DNA from: Ga0074130 sp964499485
GTDB taxonomy: Bacteria > Pseudomonadota > Gammaproteobacteria > Burkholderiales > Rhodocyclaceae
Direction of reading: 5' to 3'
Length of the DNA stretch: 12,768 nucleotides
Assembly (NCBI GenBank): GCA_964499485.1
Contig: CAZCLF010000044.1
Location: 1 to 12,768, forward strand
A program made the position numbers and the translations under genes. Below the pieces are notes generated by a model that ran no database searches, was not told the origin of the DNA, and worked only from the letters and a program-made list of their open reading frames with translations. Below, in pieces: positions 6,180 to 12,768 of the stretch (positions are counted from its first letter, which is position 1; each line of letters begins with the position of its first letter).

Positions 6180-7202
6180 ATGGCAGTTACGCTCGCGATC
6201 GATTGCATGGGTGGTGATCACGGTCCTTCAGTGACCGTACCAGCTGCGCTTGAGTTTTTGACTCAAGATTCCAGCGCCCGTGTGATTCTGGTCGGACTCG
6301 AAGAGTCAATCAAACCCCATCTGAAGGGCTCCGCCGCCTATGGCGAGCGCTTGGTCATTCGTCATGCCAGTGAAGTTGTCGGCATGGATGAAGCTGTTGC
6401 GTCGGCCATGCGCAACAAAAAAGACTCGTCCATGCGTGTGGTGGCCGACCTAGTCAAGGATGGCACTGCCGATGCCGCCATCTCGGCTGGCAATACGGGT
6501 GCCCTGATGGCAATTTCCCGTTTTGTCCTGAAGACCTTGCCTGGCATTGATCGTCCGGCGATAGCCACGATCCTCCCTAATCCCAAGGGCAAGACCTATA
6601 TGCTGGACTTGGGCGCCAATGTCGATTGCGAACCCGAGCACTTGCTCCAATTCGGCATCATGGGCGCCATGCTGGTCAGCGCGCTTGAGCACAAGGACAA
6701 CCCAAGTGTTGGCCTGCTCAATATCGGCGAAGAGGACATCAAGGGTAACGAAGTCGTGAAACGTGCTGGCGAGCTGCTGCGCGAAAGCGGTCTCAATTTC
6801 TACGGCAACGTTGAAGGCAATGACATCTACAAAGGCACGACAGACGTCGTCGTGTGCGATGGGTTTGTTGGCAATGTTGCCCTCAAAACCTCCGAAGGTC
6901 TGGCACAGATGATCATTGGTGGTTTGCGTGAAGAGTTCAAACGTAGCCTGCTAAGCAAGCTGGCTGCATTGGTAGCCATGCCAGTGCTGAATGCCTTCAA
7001 GCGTCGTTTCGATCATCGTCGCTACAACGGCGCAAGCCTGCTTGGGCTACGCGGTATCGTTTTTAAGAGTCATGGCTCGGCTGATGTGTTGGCTTTCCGT
7101 TGTGCGCTTGAACGTGCAGCCGAGGCCGCACGCAACAAATTGCCCGAGCGTATTGCAGCCCACATCGCCAGTCATCATATGGCGCAAGGAACTTCTGTAT
7201 GA
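6180..7202 (+). CDS. plsX: Phosphate acyltransferase PlsX
   Basis: PlsX is a peripheral membrane enzyme that converts acyl-ACP and phosphate to acyl-phosphate, the donor used by PlsY to start phospholipid synthesis. The 340-residue protein has the family signatures: IDCMGGDHGPSVTVPAAL at the N-terminus, MRNKKDSSMRVVADLVKDG, SAGNTGALM, LDLGANVDC, LLNIGEEDIKGNE, VVCDGFVGNVALKTSEG and YNGASLLGLRGIVFKSHG. Length is normal for the family. ATG 6180 has no clear Shine-Dalgarno, which may reduce translation relative to its neighbours. It sits just after the rpmF terminator and overlaps fabH by four bases (ATGA), so the two are probably translationally coupled. Confidence 0.96.
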   Translation: MAVTLAIDCMGGDHGPSVTVPAALEFLTQDSSARVILVGLEESIKPHLKGSAAYGERLVIRHASEVVGMDEAVASAMRNKKDSSMRVVADLVKDGTADAAISAGNTGALMAISRFVLKTLPGIDRPAIATILPNPKGKTYMLDLGANVDCEPEHLLQFGIMGAMLVSALEHKDNPSVGLLNIGEEDIKGNEVVKRAGELLRESGLNFYGNVEGNDIYKGTTDVVVCDGFVGNVALKTSEGLAQMIIGGLREEFKRSLLSKLAALVAMPVLNAFKRRFDHRRYNGASLLGLRGIVFKSHGSADVLAFRCALERAAEAARNKLPERIAAHIASHHMAQGTSV

Positions 7203-8167
7203 CTATCTATGCACGTATTCTGGGTACTGGCAGCTATTTACCAGGCGATCCTGTTACCAATCATGATTTGGTTGCGCGCGGTATTGAGACATCCGATGAG
7301 TGGATCGTTGAGCGTACCGGCATCAGCGCCCGCCACTATGCGCCTGAGGGCGTATTCAGCAGCGATCTGGCACTTGAGGCCAGCAAGCGTGCGCTTGAGG
7401 CATCCAATTGCAAGGTCGAAGATATCGATCTGATCATTGTTGCCACATCAACACCGGACATGGTGTTTCCGAGCACTGCAGCCTTGCTGCAGAATAAGCT
7501 GGGCATGAAGAATGGTGCACCTGCGCTTGATGTGCAGGCGGTCTGTAGTGGTTTTGTCTATGCCCTTACGCTCGCAGACAAGTTCATCCGTTCCGGCTCG
7601 AACAAGCGTGTATTGGTCGTCGGCGCAGAAGTATTCTCCCGTGTGGTCGACTGGAACGACCGCACGACCTGTGTGCTGTTTGGTGATGGTGCCGGTGCTG
7701 TGGTGCTCGAAGCCAGTACCGAGCCGGGTATTCTGGCTAGCGCTATTCATGCCGACGGTAGCTATAGCGAGATTCTCAATGCCCCGGGCCAAGTTGCTGG
7801 CGGACAGGTGTGTGGCTCGCCTTTCGTCAAGATGGATGGTCAGGCCGTGTTTAAGTTTGCCGTCAAAGTGCTGTCCGAAGTGGCTGGCGAGGCTCTTGCC
7901 ATTGCTGGTCTAAAGCAAGAAGAAATCGATTGGCTGGTTCCGCACCAAGCCAATGTGCGCATCATTCAATCGACTGCCCGTAAGCTCGGTTTGGATATGG
8001 ACAAGGTCATTCTGACGGTGGGTCAGCATGGCAATACCTCGGGTGCCTCCATCCCCTTGGCGCTTGATGTCGGCGTACGCAGTGGTCGCATTCAGCGTGG
8101 TCAAAACATTCTGCTTGAAGGCGTCGGTGGCGGCTTCACGTGGGGCGCGGTTCTGCTCCGTTTCTAA
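7199..8167 (+). CDS. fabH: 3-oxoacyl-ACP synthase III (KAS III)
   Basis: FabH starts each fatty acid by condensing an acyl-CoA, usually acetyl-CoA, with malonyl-ACP. The 322-residue thiolase-fold protein carries the Cys-His-Asn triad: C116 in QAVCSGF, H249 in VPHQAN and N279 in HGNTSGAS. TSDEWIVERTGI and the final GVGGGFTWGAVLLRF are further hallmarks. An AAGGA ribosome binding site (7186-7190) lies inside the end of plsX, eight bases before ATG 7199. fabD follows after 18 bp. Acyl-CoA preference, straight or branched, cannot be read from the sequence by eye. Confidence 0.96.
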   Translation: MTIYARILGTGSYLPGDPVTNHDLVARGIETSDEWIVERTGISARHYAPEGVFSSDLALEASKRALEASNCKVEDIDLIIVATSTPDMVFPSTAALLQNKLGMKNGAPALDVQAVCSGFVYALTLADKFIRSGSNKRVLVVGAEVFSRVVDWNDRTTCVLFGDGAGAVVLEASTEPGILASAIHADGSYSEILNAPGQVAGGQVCGSPFVKMDGQAVFKFAVKVLSEVAGEALAIAGLKQEEIDWLVPHQANVRIIQSTARKLGLDMDKVILTVGQHGNTSGASIPLALDVGVRSGRIQRGQNILLEGVGGGFTWGAVLLRF

Positions 8168-8185
8168 TTTCCTTCTGGAGTCCCA

Positions 8186-9118
8186 ATGAAATTCGCACTG
8201 GTATTCCCGGGCCAAGGTTCTCAGTCGCTGGGCATGATGGCCGCATATGGCGACAGCCCGGTCATTCGTAGCACTTTTGATGAGGCGTCGGCTGCGCTGG
8301 GTCGTGATCTGTGGCAACTGGCGACCGATGGTCCTGCTGAGGCACTTTCGCAGACCGTCAATACTCAGCCGCTAATGTTGACCGCCGCTATTGCTGCATA
8401 TCGTCTCTGGCTTGAAAAGGGTGGTTCAAGCCCTGCCGTAGTGGCTGGTCATAGCTTGGGTGAATATTCCGCGCTCGTGGCTGCGGGTGTCCTCAAGTTT
8501 ACCGATGCGGTTCCCCTCGTTGAGTTTCGCGCTCAGGCAATGCAAGGTGCCGTCGCTGCTGGTGTGGGTGGGATGGCCGCTATCCTCGGTCTGGATGCTG
8601 AGGCAGTAAAGGCGGCCTGTGCTGAAGCAGCGCAGGGCGAGCTAGTGCAGGCGGTAAATTTCAATGAGCCAAAGCAGACTGTGATCGCCGGTCATGCGGC
8701 TGCTGTACAGCGTGCTGCCGATGCGTGCAAGGCCGCCGGCGCCAAGCGGGCTGTGATTTTGGCAGTCTCGGCGCCGTTCCATTCGACGCTCTTGCAACCG
8801 GCAGCTGACCAACTTAAGGCCAAGCTGGAAACTGTCACTTTCAATACGCCGCAGATTCCTTTGATCAACAACGTTGACGTTGCGATCGAAACTGATCCTG
8901 CACGTATCAAGGATGCACTTGTACGTCAGGCTGCAGCACCAGTACGTTGGGTCGAAACCATGCAATTGATGGCAGCCCAAGGTGTGACCGCTGTGTATGA
9001 ATGCGGTCCGGGCAAGGTGTTGGCTGGCTTGAGCAAGCGTTGCGTCGATACTTTGGGTGGCGGTGCAATGGCGGATCTCGCCGGTATCGAAGCTGCAGTG
9101 GCAGCAATCAAGGAGTAA
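8186..9118 (+). CDS. fabD: Malonyl-CoA:ACP transacylase
   Basis: FabD moves malonyl groups from CoA to acyl carrier protein, supplying the extender unit for FabH and FabF. The 310-residue protein opens with FALVFPGQGSQ. It has the serine nucleophile S90 in AGHSLGEYSAL and the partner histidine H199 in SAPFHSTLL, matching S92 and H201 of E. coli. Q11 and R117 positions typical of malonate binding also appear (GQGSQ, EFRAQAMQ). A GGAG site at 8177-8180 precedes ATG 8186 by five bases. The fabG ribosome binding site is formed by its final codons. Confidence 0.96.
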   Translation: MKFALVFPGQGSQSLGMMAAYGDSPVIRSTFDEASAALGRDLWQLATDGPAEALSQTVNTQPLMLTAAIAAYRLWLEKGGSSPAVVAGHSLGEYSALVAAGVLKFTDAVPLVEFRAQAMQGAVAAGVGGMAAILGLDAEAVKAACAEAAQGELVQAVNFNEPKQTVIAGHAAAVQRAADACKAAGAKRAVILAVSAPFHSTLLQPAADQLKAKLETVTFNTPQIPLINNVDVAIETDPARIKDALVRQAAAPVRWVETMQLMAAQGVTAVYECGPGKVLAGLSKRCVDTLGGGAMADLAGIEAAVAAIKE

Positions 9119-9121
9119 TCC

Positions 9122-9868
9122 ATGGCAACACTGACTGGACAAATTGCTTTGGTGACTGGTGCCTCGCGTGGTATTGGTCGTGCGATCGCCTTGGAACTGG
9201 GTGCGCAAGGCGCAACCGTCATCGGCACCGCGACATCGGAAGCTGGCGCTGCTGATATTCAAAAGGGTCTTGATGAGGCTGGAGTGGCAGGCTGGGGCGC
9301 CGTACTCAATGTGACGGATTCTGAAGCTGCTGAAGCGTTTGTGGCTGAAGTCGAAAAGAAATATGGCGCGATTGGCATTCTGGTCAATAACGCTGGCATT
9401 ACCCGTGACAACCTTGCTATGCGTATGAAGGATGAGGAGTGGGATGATGTGATTTCCACTAACCTCAAGGCTGTCTTCCGCATGAGCAAGCTGGTCATGC
9501 GCGGCATGATGAAGGCACGTAGCGGTCGTATTATCAGCATCACATCAGTCGTTGGAGAGGCGGGTAATCCTGGCCAAGCCAACTACGCTGCGGCCAAGGC
9601 CGGTGTTGCTGGGATGAGCCGTGCGCTGGCGCAGGAATTGGGTAGCCGCAATGTCACCGTGAATTGCGTTGCTCCTGGTTTTATCGATACCGATATGACG
9701 CGCAGTCTGGCTGATGCACAGAAAGAAGCACTGCAACAAAAGATTCCGCTGGGTCGTCTTGGTTCGGCGCAAGAGATTGCTGCAACGGTGGCGTTTCTGG
9801 CCAGCCCGGCAGCAGCCTACATTACTGGTGAAACGATCAATGTAAATGGCGGCATGTACATGTCTTGA
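9122..9868 (+). CDS. fabG: 3-oxoacyl-ACP reductase
   Basis: FabG performs the NADPH-dependent reduction of 3-oxoacyl-ACP in each elongation cycle. The 248-residue protein is a classical short-chain dehydrogenase. It has the nucleotide-binding GASRGIG (residues 13-19), NNAG at 89-92, and the catalytic set N114, S142, Y155 and K159 (YAAAK). The C-terminal ITGETINVNGGMYM is typical of FabG. An AAGGAG site at 9110-9115 overlaps the end of fabD, six bases before ATG 9122, and only three bases separate the genes, implying tight co-expression. The assignment as FabG rather than another SDR rests on motif match and the fabD-fabG-acpP order. Confidence 0.96.
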   Translation: MATLTGQIALVTGASRGIGRAIALELGAQGATVIGTATSEAGAADIQKGLDEAGVAGWGAVLNVTDSEAAEAFVAEVEKKYGAIGILVNNAGITRDNLAMRMKDEEWDDVISTNLKAVFRMSKLVMRGMMKARSGRIISITSVVGEAGNPGQANYAAAKAGVAGMSRALAQELGSRNVTVNCVAPGFIDTDMTRSLADAQKEALQQKIPLGRLGSAQEIAATVAFLASPAAAYITGETINVNGGMYMS

Positions 9869-9884
9869 TCCGAGTTTGCGGATC
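9867..9884. repeat. Short inverted repeat at the fabG stop
   Basis: GATCCG (9867-9872) and CGGATC (9879-9884) are perfect complements around a six-base spacer, starting in the fabG stop codon. There is no T-run, so it is not a standard terminator. It may cap the fabG mRNA 3' end or cause weak attenuation ahead of acpP. Confidence 0.3.
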
Positions 9885-9914
9885 GCATGACAACGCAGTT
9901 ACATAAATCGTTTC

Positions 9915-9923
9915 TGTTAGAAT
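9915..9923 (+). promoter_or_regulatory. Extended -10 promoter of acpP
   Basis: TG at 9915-9916, one base, then TAGAAT at 9918-9923 matches the extended -10 pattern with one hexamer mismatch. The -35 position (GCAGTT at 9895-9900 for a 17-base spacer) is weak. Transcription would start near 9930, giving a leader of about 37 nt before acpP. A separate promoter suits acpP, whose product is needed in far larger amounts than the enzymes. Confidence 0.5.
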
Positions 9924-9966
9924 AGAAAAGTTTTTTAACACACCCGACTCAGGGAAGGAGTTATAG

Positions 9967-10203
9967 ATGGACAACCTCGAACAACGTGTCAAGAAGATCG
10001 TCGCTGAACAACTGGGCGTCAATGAAGCCGATATCAAGAACGAGTCCTCGTTTGTTGATGACCTGGGCGCTGATTCGCTCGACACCGTCGAACTGGTGAT
10101 GGCACTTGAAGAAGAATTCGAGTGCGAAATCCCCGATGAAGAAGCAGAAAAGATCACCAGCGTTCAGCAGGCGATCGACTACATCACCAAGAACCCGAAG
10201 TAA
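9967..10203 (+). CDS. acpP: Acyl carrier protein
   Basis: ACP carries growing acyl chains on a 4'-phosphopantetheine arm through every step of fatty acid synthesis and donates them to PlsX and other enzymes. The 78-residue acidic protein has the attachment serine S37 in GADSLDTVELVMALEEEF, the recognition helix used by the Fab enzymes. An AAGGAG site at 9955-9960, six bases before the ATG, and its own promoter agree with very high expression. It lies in the near-universal fabG-acpP-fabF order, with 98 bp before it and 25 bp after it. Confidence 0.97.
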   Translation: MDNLEQRVKKIVAEQLGVNEADIKNESSFVDDLGADSLDTVELVMALEEEFECEIPDEEAEKITSVQQAIDYITKNPK

Positions 10204-10228
10204 GCCTCGTTTAGTCCTGGAGTAGACC

Positions 10229-11461
10229 TTGTCACGTCGCAGAGTCGTCGTGACCGGCTTGGGTATCATCTCGCCGGTCGGCAACACCGTAACGGAAGCC
10301 TGGAATAACATCATTGCCGGTAAGAGCGGCATTGGTCGAATTACGCGCTTTGATCCGTCGAATTTTTCCTCGCAGATCGCTGGCGAAGTGAAGGATTTCG
10401 ATGTTGGCCAGTACCTTTCACCGAAGGAAGCTCGCCGTATGGATACCTTTATCCATTACGGTCTGGCTGCCGGCGTCCAAGCAATCAAGGACTCCGGGAT
10501 TGAGGTGACTGAAGCCAATGCGTATCGCATCGGTGTGAACATTGGTTCAGGGATTGGCGGCTTGCCGATGATTGAGGAAACTCAAGTCGACTATGCTGCT
10601 GGTGGTCCTCGCAAGATTTCGCCTTTCTTTATTCCCGGCACGATCATTAACATGATCTCCGGTAACCTCTCCATCATGCACGGCCTAAAGGGCCCGAACA
10701 TTTCTGTGGTGACTGCCTGCACAACGGGTCTGCACGCCATTGGTTTGTCCGCCCGCATGATCGAGTACGGCGATGCTGACGTGATGGTCTGCGGTGGTGC
10801 TGAATCGACAGTCACCCCACTGGCGATTGGTGGTTTTGCTTCGGCAAAGGCACTCTCTACCCGTAACGACGATCCTTCAACCGCCAGCCGTCCTTGGGAC
10901 ACTGGCCGCGATGGTTTTGTGCTGGGTGAGGGTGCTGGTGTTCTGGTGATTGAGGAATACGAACATGCCAAGAAGCGCGGCGCAAAGATTTACGCCGAGC
11001 TCGCGGGTTTCGGCATGAGTGGTGATGCGTACCATATGACAGCACCCGACACCGACGGCCCACGCCGCTCGATGCTCGCAGCATTGCAAAATGCAGGTGT
11101 CAATGCGGATCAGGTTCAATATCTGAATGCGCATGGTACGTCGACCCCGCTAGGCGACAAGAACGAAACCGATGCCATCAAACTGGCATTTGGCGATGCA
11201 GCTAAGAAACTGGTGGTGAATTCGACCAAGTCGATGACGGGCCACTTGCTCGGTGGTGCTGGTGGTCTCGAATCTGCATTCACGGTGCTTGCCGTGCATC
11301 ATCAGATTTCGCCACCGACGATTAATATCTTTGAGCAGGATCCAGAGTGCGATCTGGATTACTGTGCCAATACCGCACGCGACATGAAGATTGATGTTGC
11401 GCTGAAGAATAACTTCGGTTTTGGTGGGACCAACGGTACGCTGGCATTTAAGCGTATCTAA
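10229..11461 (+). CDS. fabF: 3-oxoacyl-ACP synthase II (KAS II)
   Basis: FabF catalyses elongation by condensing acyl-ACP with malonyl-ACP, including the temperature-responsive step from C16:1 to C18:1 in E. coli. The 410-residue protein begins RRRVVVTGLGIISPVGN. The active-site residues are C164 in TACTTGLH, H302 in NAHGTSTP, K334 and H339 in STKSMTGHL. The C-terminal NNFGFGGTNGTL is characteristic. The start is a TTG codon at 10229, supported by GGAG at 10219-10222, six bases upstream, and by alignment with the E. coli N-terminus MSKRRVVVTG. The next in-frame start candidate would delete the first beta-strand. KAS I (FabB) is less likely given linkage to acpP. Confidence 0.96.
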   Translation: MSRRRVVVTGLGIISPVGNTVTEAWNNIIAGKSGIGRITRFDPSNFSSQIAGEVKDFDVGQYLSPKEARRMDTFIHYGLAAGVQAIKDSGIEVTEANAYRIGVNIGSGIGGLPMIEETQVDYAAGGPRKISPFFIPGTIINMISGNLSIMHGLKGPNISVVTACTTGLHAIGLSARMIEYGDADVMVCGGAESTVTPLAIGGFASAKALSTRNDDPSTASRPWDTGRDGFVLGEGAGVLVIEEYEHAKKRGAKIYAELAGFGMSGDAYHMTAPDTDGPRRSMLAALQNAGVNADQVQYLNAHGTSTPLGDKNETDAIKLAFGDAAKKLVVNSTKSMTGHLLGGAGGLESAFTVLAVHHQISPPTINIFEQDPECDLDYCANTARDMKIDVALKNNFGFGGTNGTLAFKRI

Positions 11462-11471
11462 GGTCAGCGTG

Positions 11472-11921
11472 ATGCAGCTGCCGCTTCGGCTGCAACTGAA
11501 AGCATCACGTATTTACTGCGTATTTCTGGCCAGCGGCCATGCTCTTGCGGGCATGGCCGTTTGTCTTTTGGGATTGCCTCTAAGTCTCAAGTTGGCCTTG
11601 CTGGCGTGTGTCGGTCTGCTTTTCTGCCGTGTATGGCATGCCGCTTCAAGGCAGTTGCCTCAGATCCTCTTGCAAGCAGATGGCAAGCTATTGCTGATAA
11701 AGGATGGGTGCGAGCCGGCGCTAGTTGAGGTCGGTCGGGATACCCTCGTGTGGCCTTGGGTCGCCGTCCTGCATCTGCAGGACGGCAAAACCACTAACTC
11801 GCAAGCCGTGCTGATTTTTACGGATGGCCTAGTAGGCGAGGGCGCACACCGTTATCTGCGGCTCTGGTTACGCTGGCGTACTGGTCTGGTGGATTCAGTT
11901 AATTCTGGCGCGGTGGAATAA
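11472..11921 (+). CDS. YgfX-family small membrane protein
   Basis: The 149-residue product resembles the YgfX/CptA family. An N-terminal pair of hydrophobic segments (about residues 13-32 and 36-55) forms a membrane hairpin. A cytoplasmic domain follows, with KLLLIKDG, TLVWPWVAVLHLQDG and the ending YLRLWLRWR, typical of the family. E. coli YgfX has been reported as a toxin-like inhibitor of division proteins and is encoded beside sdhE; no sdhE is seen here. ATG 11472 is chosen because an AAGG site overlapping the fabF stop (11460-11463) lies eight bases upstream. The gene starts 10 bp after fabF and so probably rides on its transcript. Its last 23 bp overlap nadB tail to tail. The family call is by pattern and is moderately secure. 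Confidence 0.72.
   Translation: MQLPLRLQLKASRIYCVFLASGHALAGMAVCLLGLPLSLKLALLACVGLLFCRVWHAASRQLPQILLQADGKLLLIKDGCEPALVEVGRDTLVWPWVAVLHLQDGKTTNSQAVLIFTDGLVGEGAHRYLRLWLRWRTGLVDSVNSGAVE
11763..11786. repeat. Perfect 11-bp inverted repeat inside ygfX
   Basis: GCCGTCCTGCA (11763-11773) and TGCAGGACGGC (11776-11786) are exact complements separated by only TC. A strong stem would form in RNA, with a few central pairs lost to make the loop. It lies in codons for AVLHLQDGK. A short run of A's, not T's, follows on the plus strand, so it is not an obvious terminator for ygfX. Confidence 0.6.
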
Positions 11922-12768
11922 CGGTTTCCATGGCGCGGGGCAGGGTTTCCGGGTAATCCAGACTGAAATGTAGCCCGCGGCTTTCATGGCGCCGCTGCGC
12001 ACTACGAATAATCAGGTGGGCAGTCAGCACGAGATTGCGCAGCTCAATCAAGTCGTTCGAAATTCTGAAATTAGCGTAGTAATCGTCAATTTCATTTTCA
12101 AGCAGTTGGATGCGGTGCTGCGCACGCTCTAAGCGCTTATTCGTCCGTACGATGCCGACGTAGTCCCACATGAAACGGCGCAACTCATCCCAATTGTGGG
12201 AGATCACGATTGTCTCGTCGGCATCCGAAACGCGGCTGTCATCCCAATCCGGCAAAATGGCAGCGTCGCTGGTGGCCTGAGCAAGAATGTCATCCGCTGC
12301 TGCTGCACTGAAGACAAGACATTCAAGTAAGGAGTTGCTGGCAAGGCGATTTGCCCCATGAAGCCCCGTATAGGCGGTTTCACCGACGGCATACAAGCCC
12401 GGCAGATCAGTGCGAGCTGATAAGTCCGTTACCACGCCGCCACAGGTGTAGTGCGCGGCCGGAACAACGGGAATAGGCTGCTTGCTGATATCGATGCCAA
12501 GTTCTAGGCAGCGCGCGTGAATATTTGGGAAGTGTTCAATCAGGAATGCTTCCGTCTTATGAGTCATGTCGAGGAAGACGCAGTCTAGACCGCGCTTCTT
12601 CATTTCAAAGTCAATTGCACGGGCCACAACATCACGCGGCGCTAACTCGGCCCGCTCGTCATGGTCGGGCATGAAGCGGGTGCCATCAGGCAAGCGCAAG
12701 ATACCGCCTTCGCCACGCATGGCTTCAGTGATGAGGAATGACTTTGCGTGCGGGTGATAAAGACAGGT
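11899..12768 (-). CDS. nadB: L-aspartate oxidase, C-terminal part (cut by the window edge)
   Basis: NadB is the FAD-dependent enzyme that oxidises L-aspartate to iminoaspartate, the first step of de novo NAD synthesis, in the cytoplasm with NadA. The 289 C-terminal residues are present; the N-terminal FAD-binding portion lies beyond the right edge. The reading frame is open to the edge (CLYHPHAKSFLITEAM). Visible signatures include LRLPDGTRFMPDHDERAELA, PAAHYTCGGV, GLYAVGETAYTGLHGANRLA and SNSLLECLVF of the fumarate reductase/succinate dehydrogenase flavoprotein family, then the helical C-terminal domain with RRHESRGLHFSLDYP. The residues and ending distinguish it from SdhA. It converges on ygfX with a 23-bp overlap. 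In E. coli nadB also lies near ygfX's genomic relatives and rpoE. Confidence 0.95.
   Translation of the reverse strand, partial: TCLYHPHAKSFLITEAMRGEGGILRLPDGTRFMPDHDERAELAPRDVVARAIDFEMKKRGLDCVFLDMTHKTEAFLIEHFPNIHARCLELGIDISKQPIPVVPAAHYTCGGVVTDLSARTDLPGLYAVGETAYTGLHGANRLASNSLLECLVFSAAAADDILAQATSDAAILPDWDDSRVSDADETIVISHNWDELRRFMWDYVGIVRTNKRLERAQHRIQLLENEIDDYYANFRISNDLIELRNLVLTAHLIIRSAQRRHESRGLHFSLDYPETLPRAMETVIPPRQN

Noticed and set aside
8642..9262. Long minus-strand open frame across fabD and fabG
   Set aside because: It is antisense to two clearly identified enzymes, is rich in Cys, His and Arg as antisense frames often are, and matches no family.
11471..11512. GATGC...GCATC and GCAGC...GCTGC partial dyads at the start of ygfX, considered as a fabF terminator
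   Set aside because: The pairing is interrupted and no T-run follows; the bases are also the first codons of ygfX.
1..12768. A novel defence, mobile or biosynthetic system
   Set aside because: Every long coding region fits a known housekeeping family, the gene order is the conserved one, and no mobile-element or repeat-array signature was found.

Overview
The window is a chromosomal housekeeping segment. The protein motifs and gene order point to a proteobacterium, most likely a betaproteobacterium. The evidence is the RNase E N-terminus MKRMLFNATQ, a linked run of rluC, a HAD phosphatase, a small Rieske protein and sppA, the order yceD-rpmF-plsX-fabH-fabD-fabG-acpP-fabF, and a ygfX/nadB pair just after fabF. 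I cannot name the genus from sequence alone. I see no transposase, integrase, CRISPR array, phage gene, tRNA or rRNA.

Layout, left to right. The minus strand begins with the first 111 codons of rne (RNase E). A 651-bp region without a convincing gene follows; it should hold the rne leader and the rluC promoter. A tightly packed plus-strand operon comes next: rluC, a Gph-like HAD phosphatase, a Rieske [2Fe-2S] protein and a membrane-anchored SppA-type protease. It meets, tail to tail, a minus-strand pair: an RsmI-like tetrapyrrole-methylase-fold methyltransferase and maf of the YceF type. Divergent promoters then lead to the large plus-strand cluster yceD, rpmF (59 codons), plsX, fabH, fabD, fabG, acpP and fabF, followed by a small YgfX-family membrane protein. 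The right edge holds the C-terminal 289 codons of nadB on the minus strand, overlapping ygfX tail to tail.

How it works together. rne, rluC, the RsmI-like enzyme, yceD and rpmF concern RNA processing and ribosome assembly. plsX through fabF form the core of phospholipid precursor supply and type II fatty acid synthesis: phosphate acyltransferase, KAS III, malonyl transacylase, ketoacyl-ACP reductase, acyl carrier protein and KAS II. Coupling of ribosome and membrane synthesis in one locus is a known arrangement. The most suggestive regulatory element is a strong intrinsic terminator between rpmF and plsX, which could set the ratio of L32 to lipid enzymes. Smaller regulatory observations are a probable leaderless rluC transcript, repeated extended -10 promoters, paired hairpins ahead of rpmF and a palindrome over the rne ribosome binding site.

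I found no evidence of a novel system here. The least characterised items are the Rieske protein, the RsmI paralogue and the DNA dyads.
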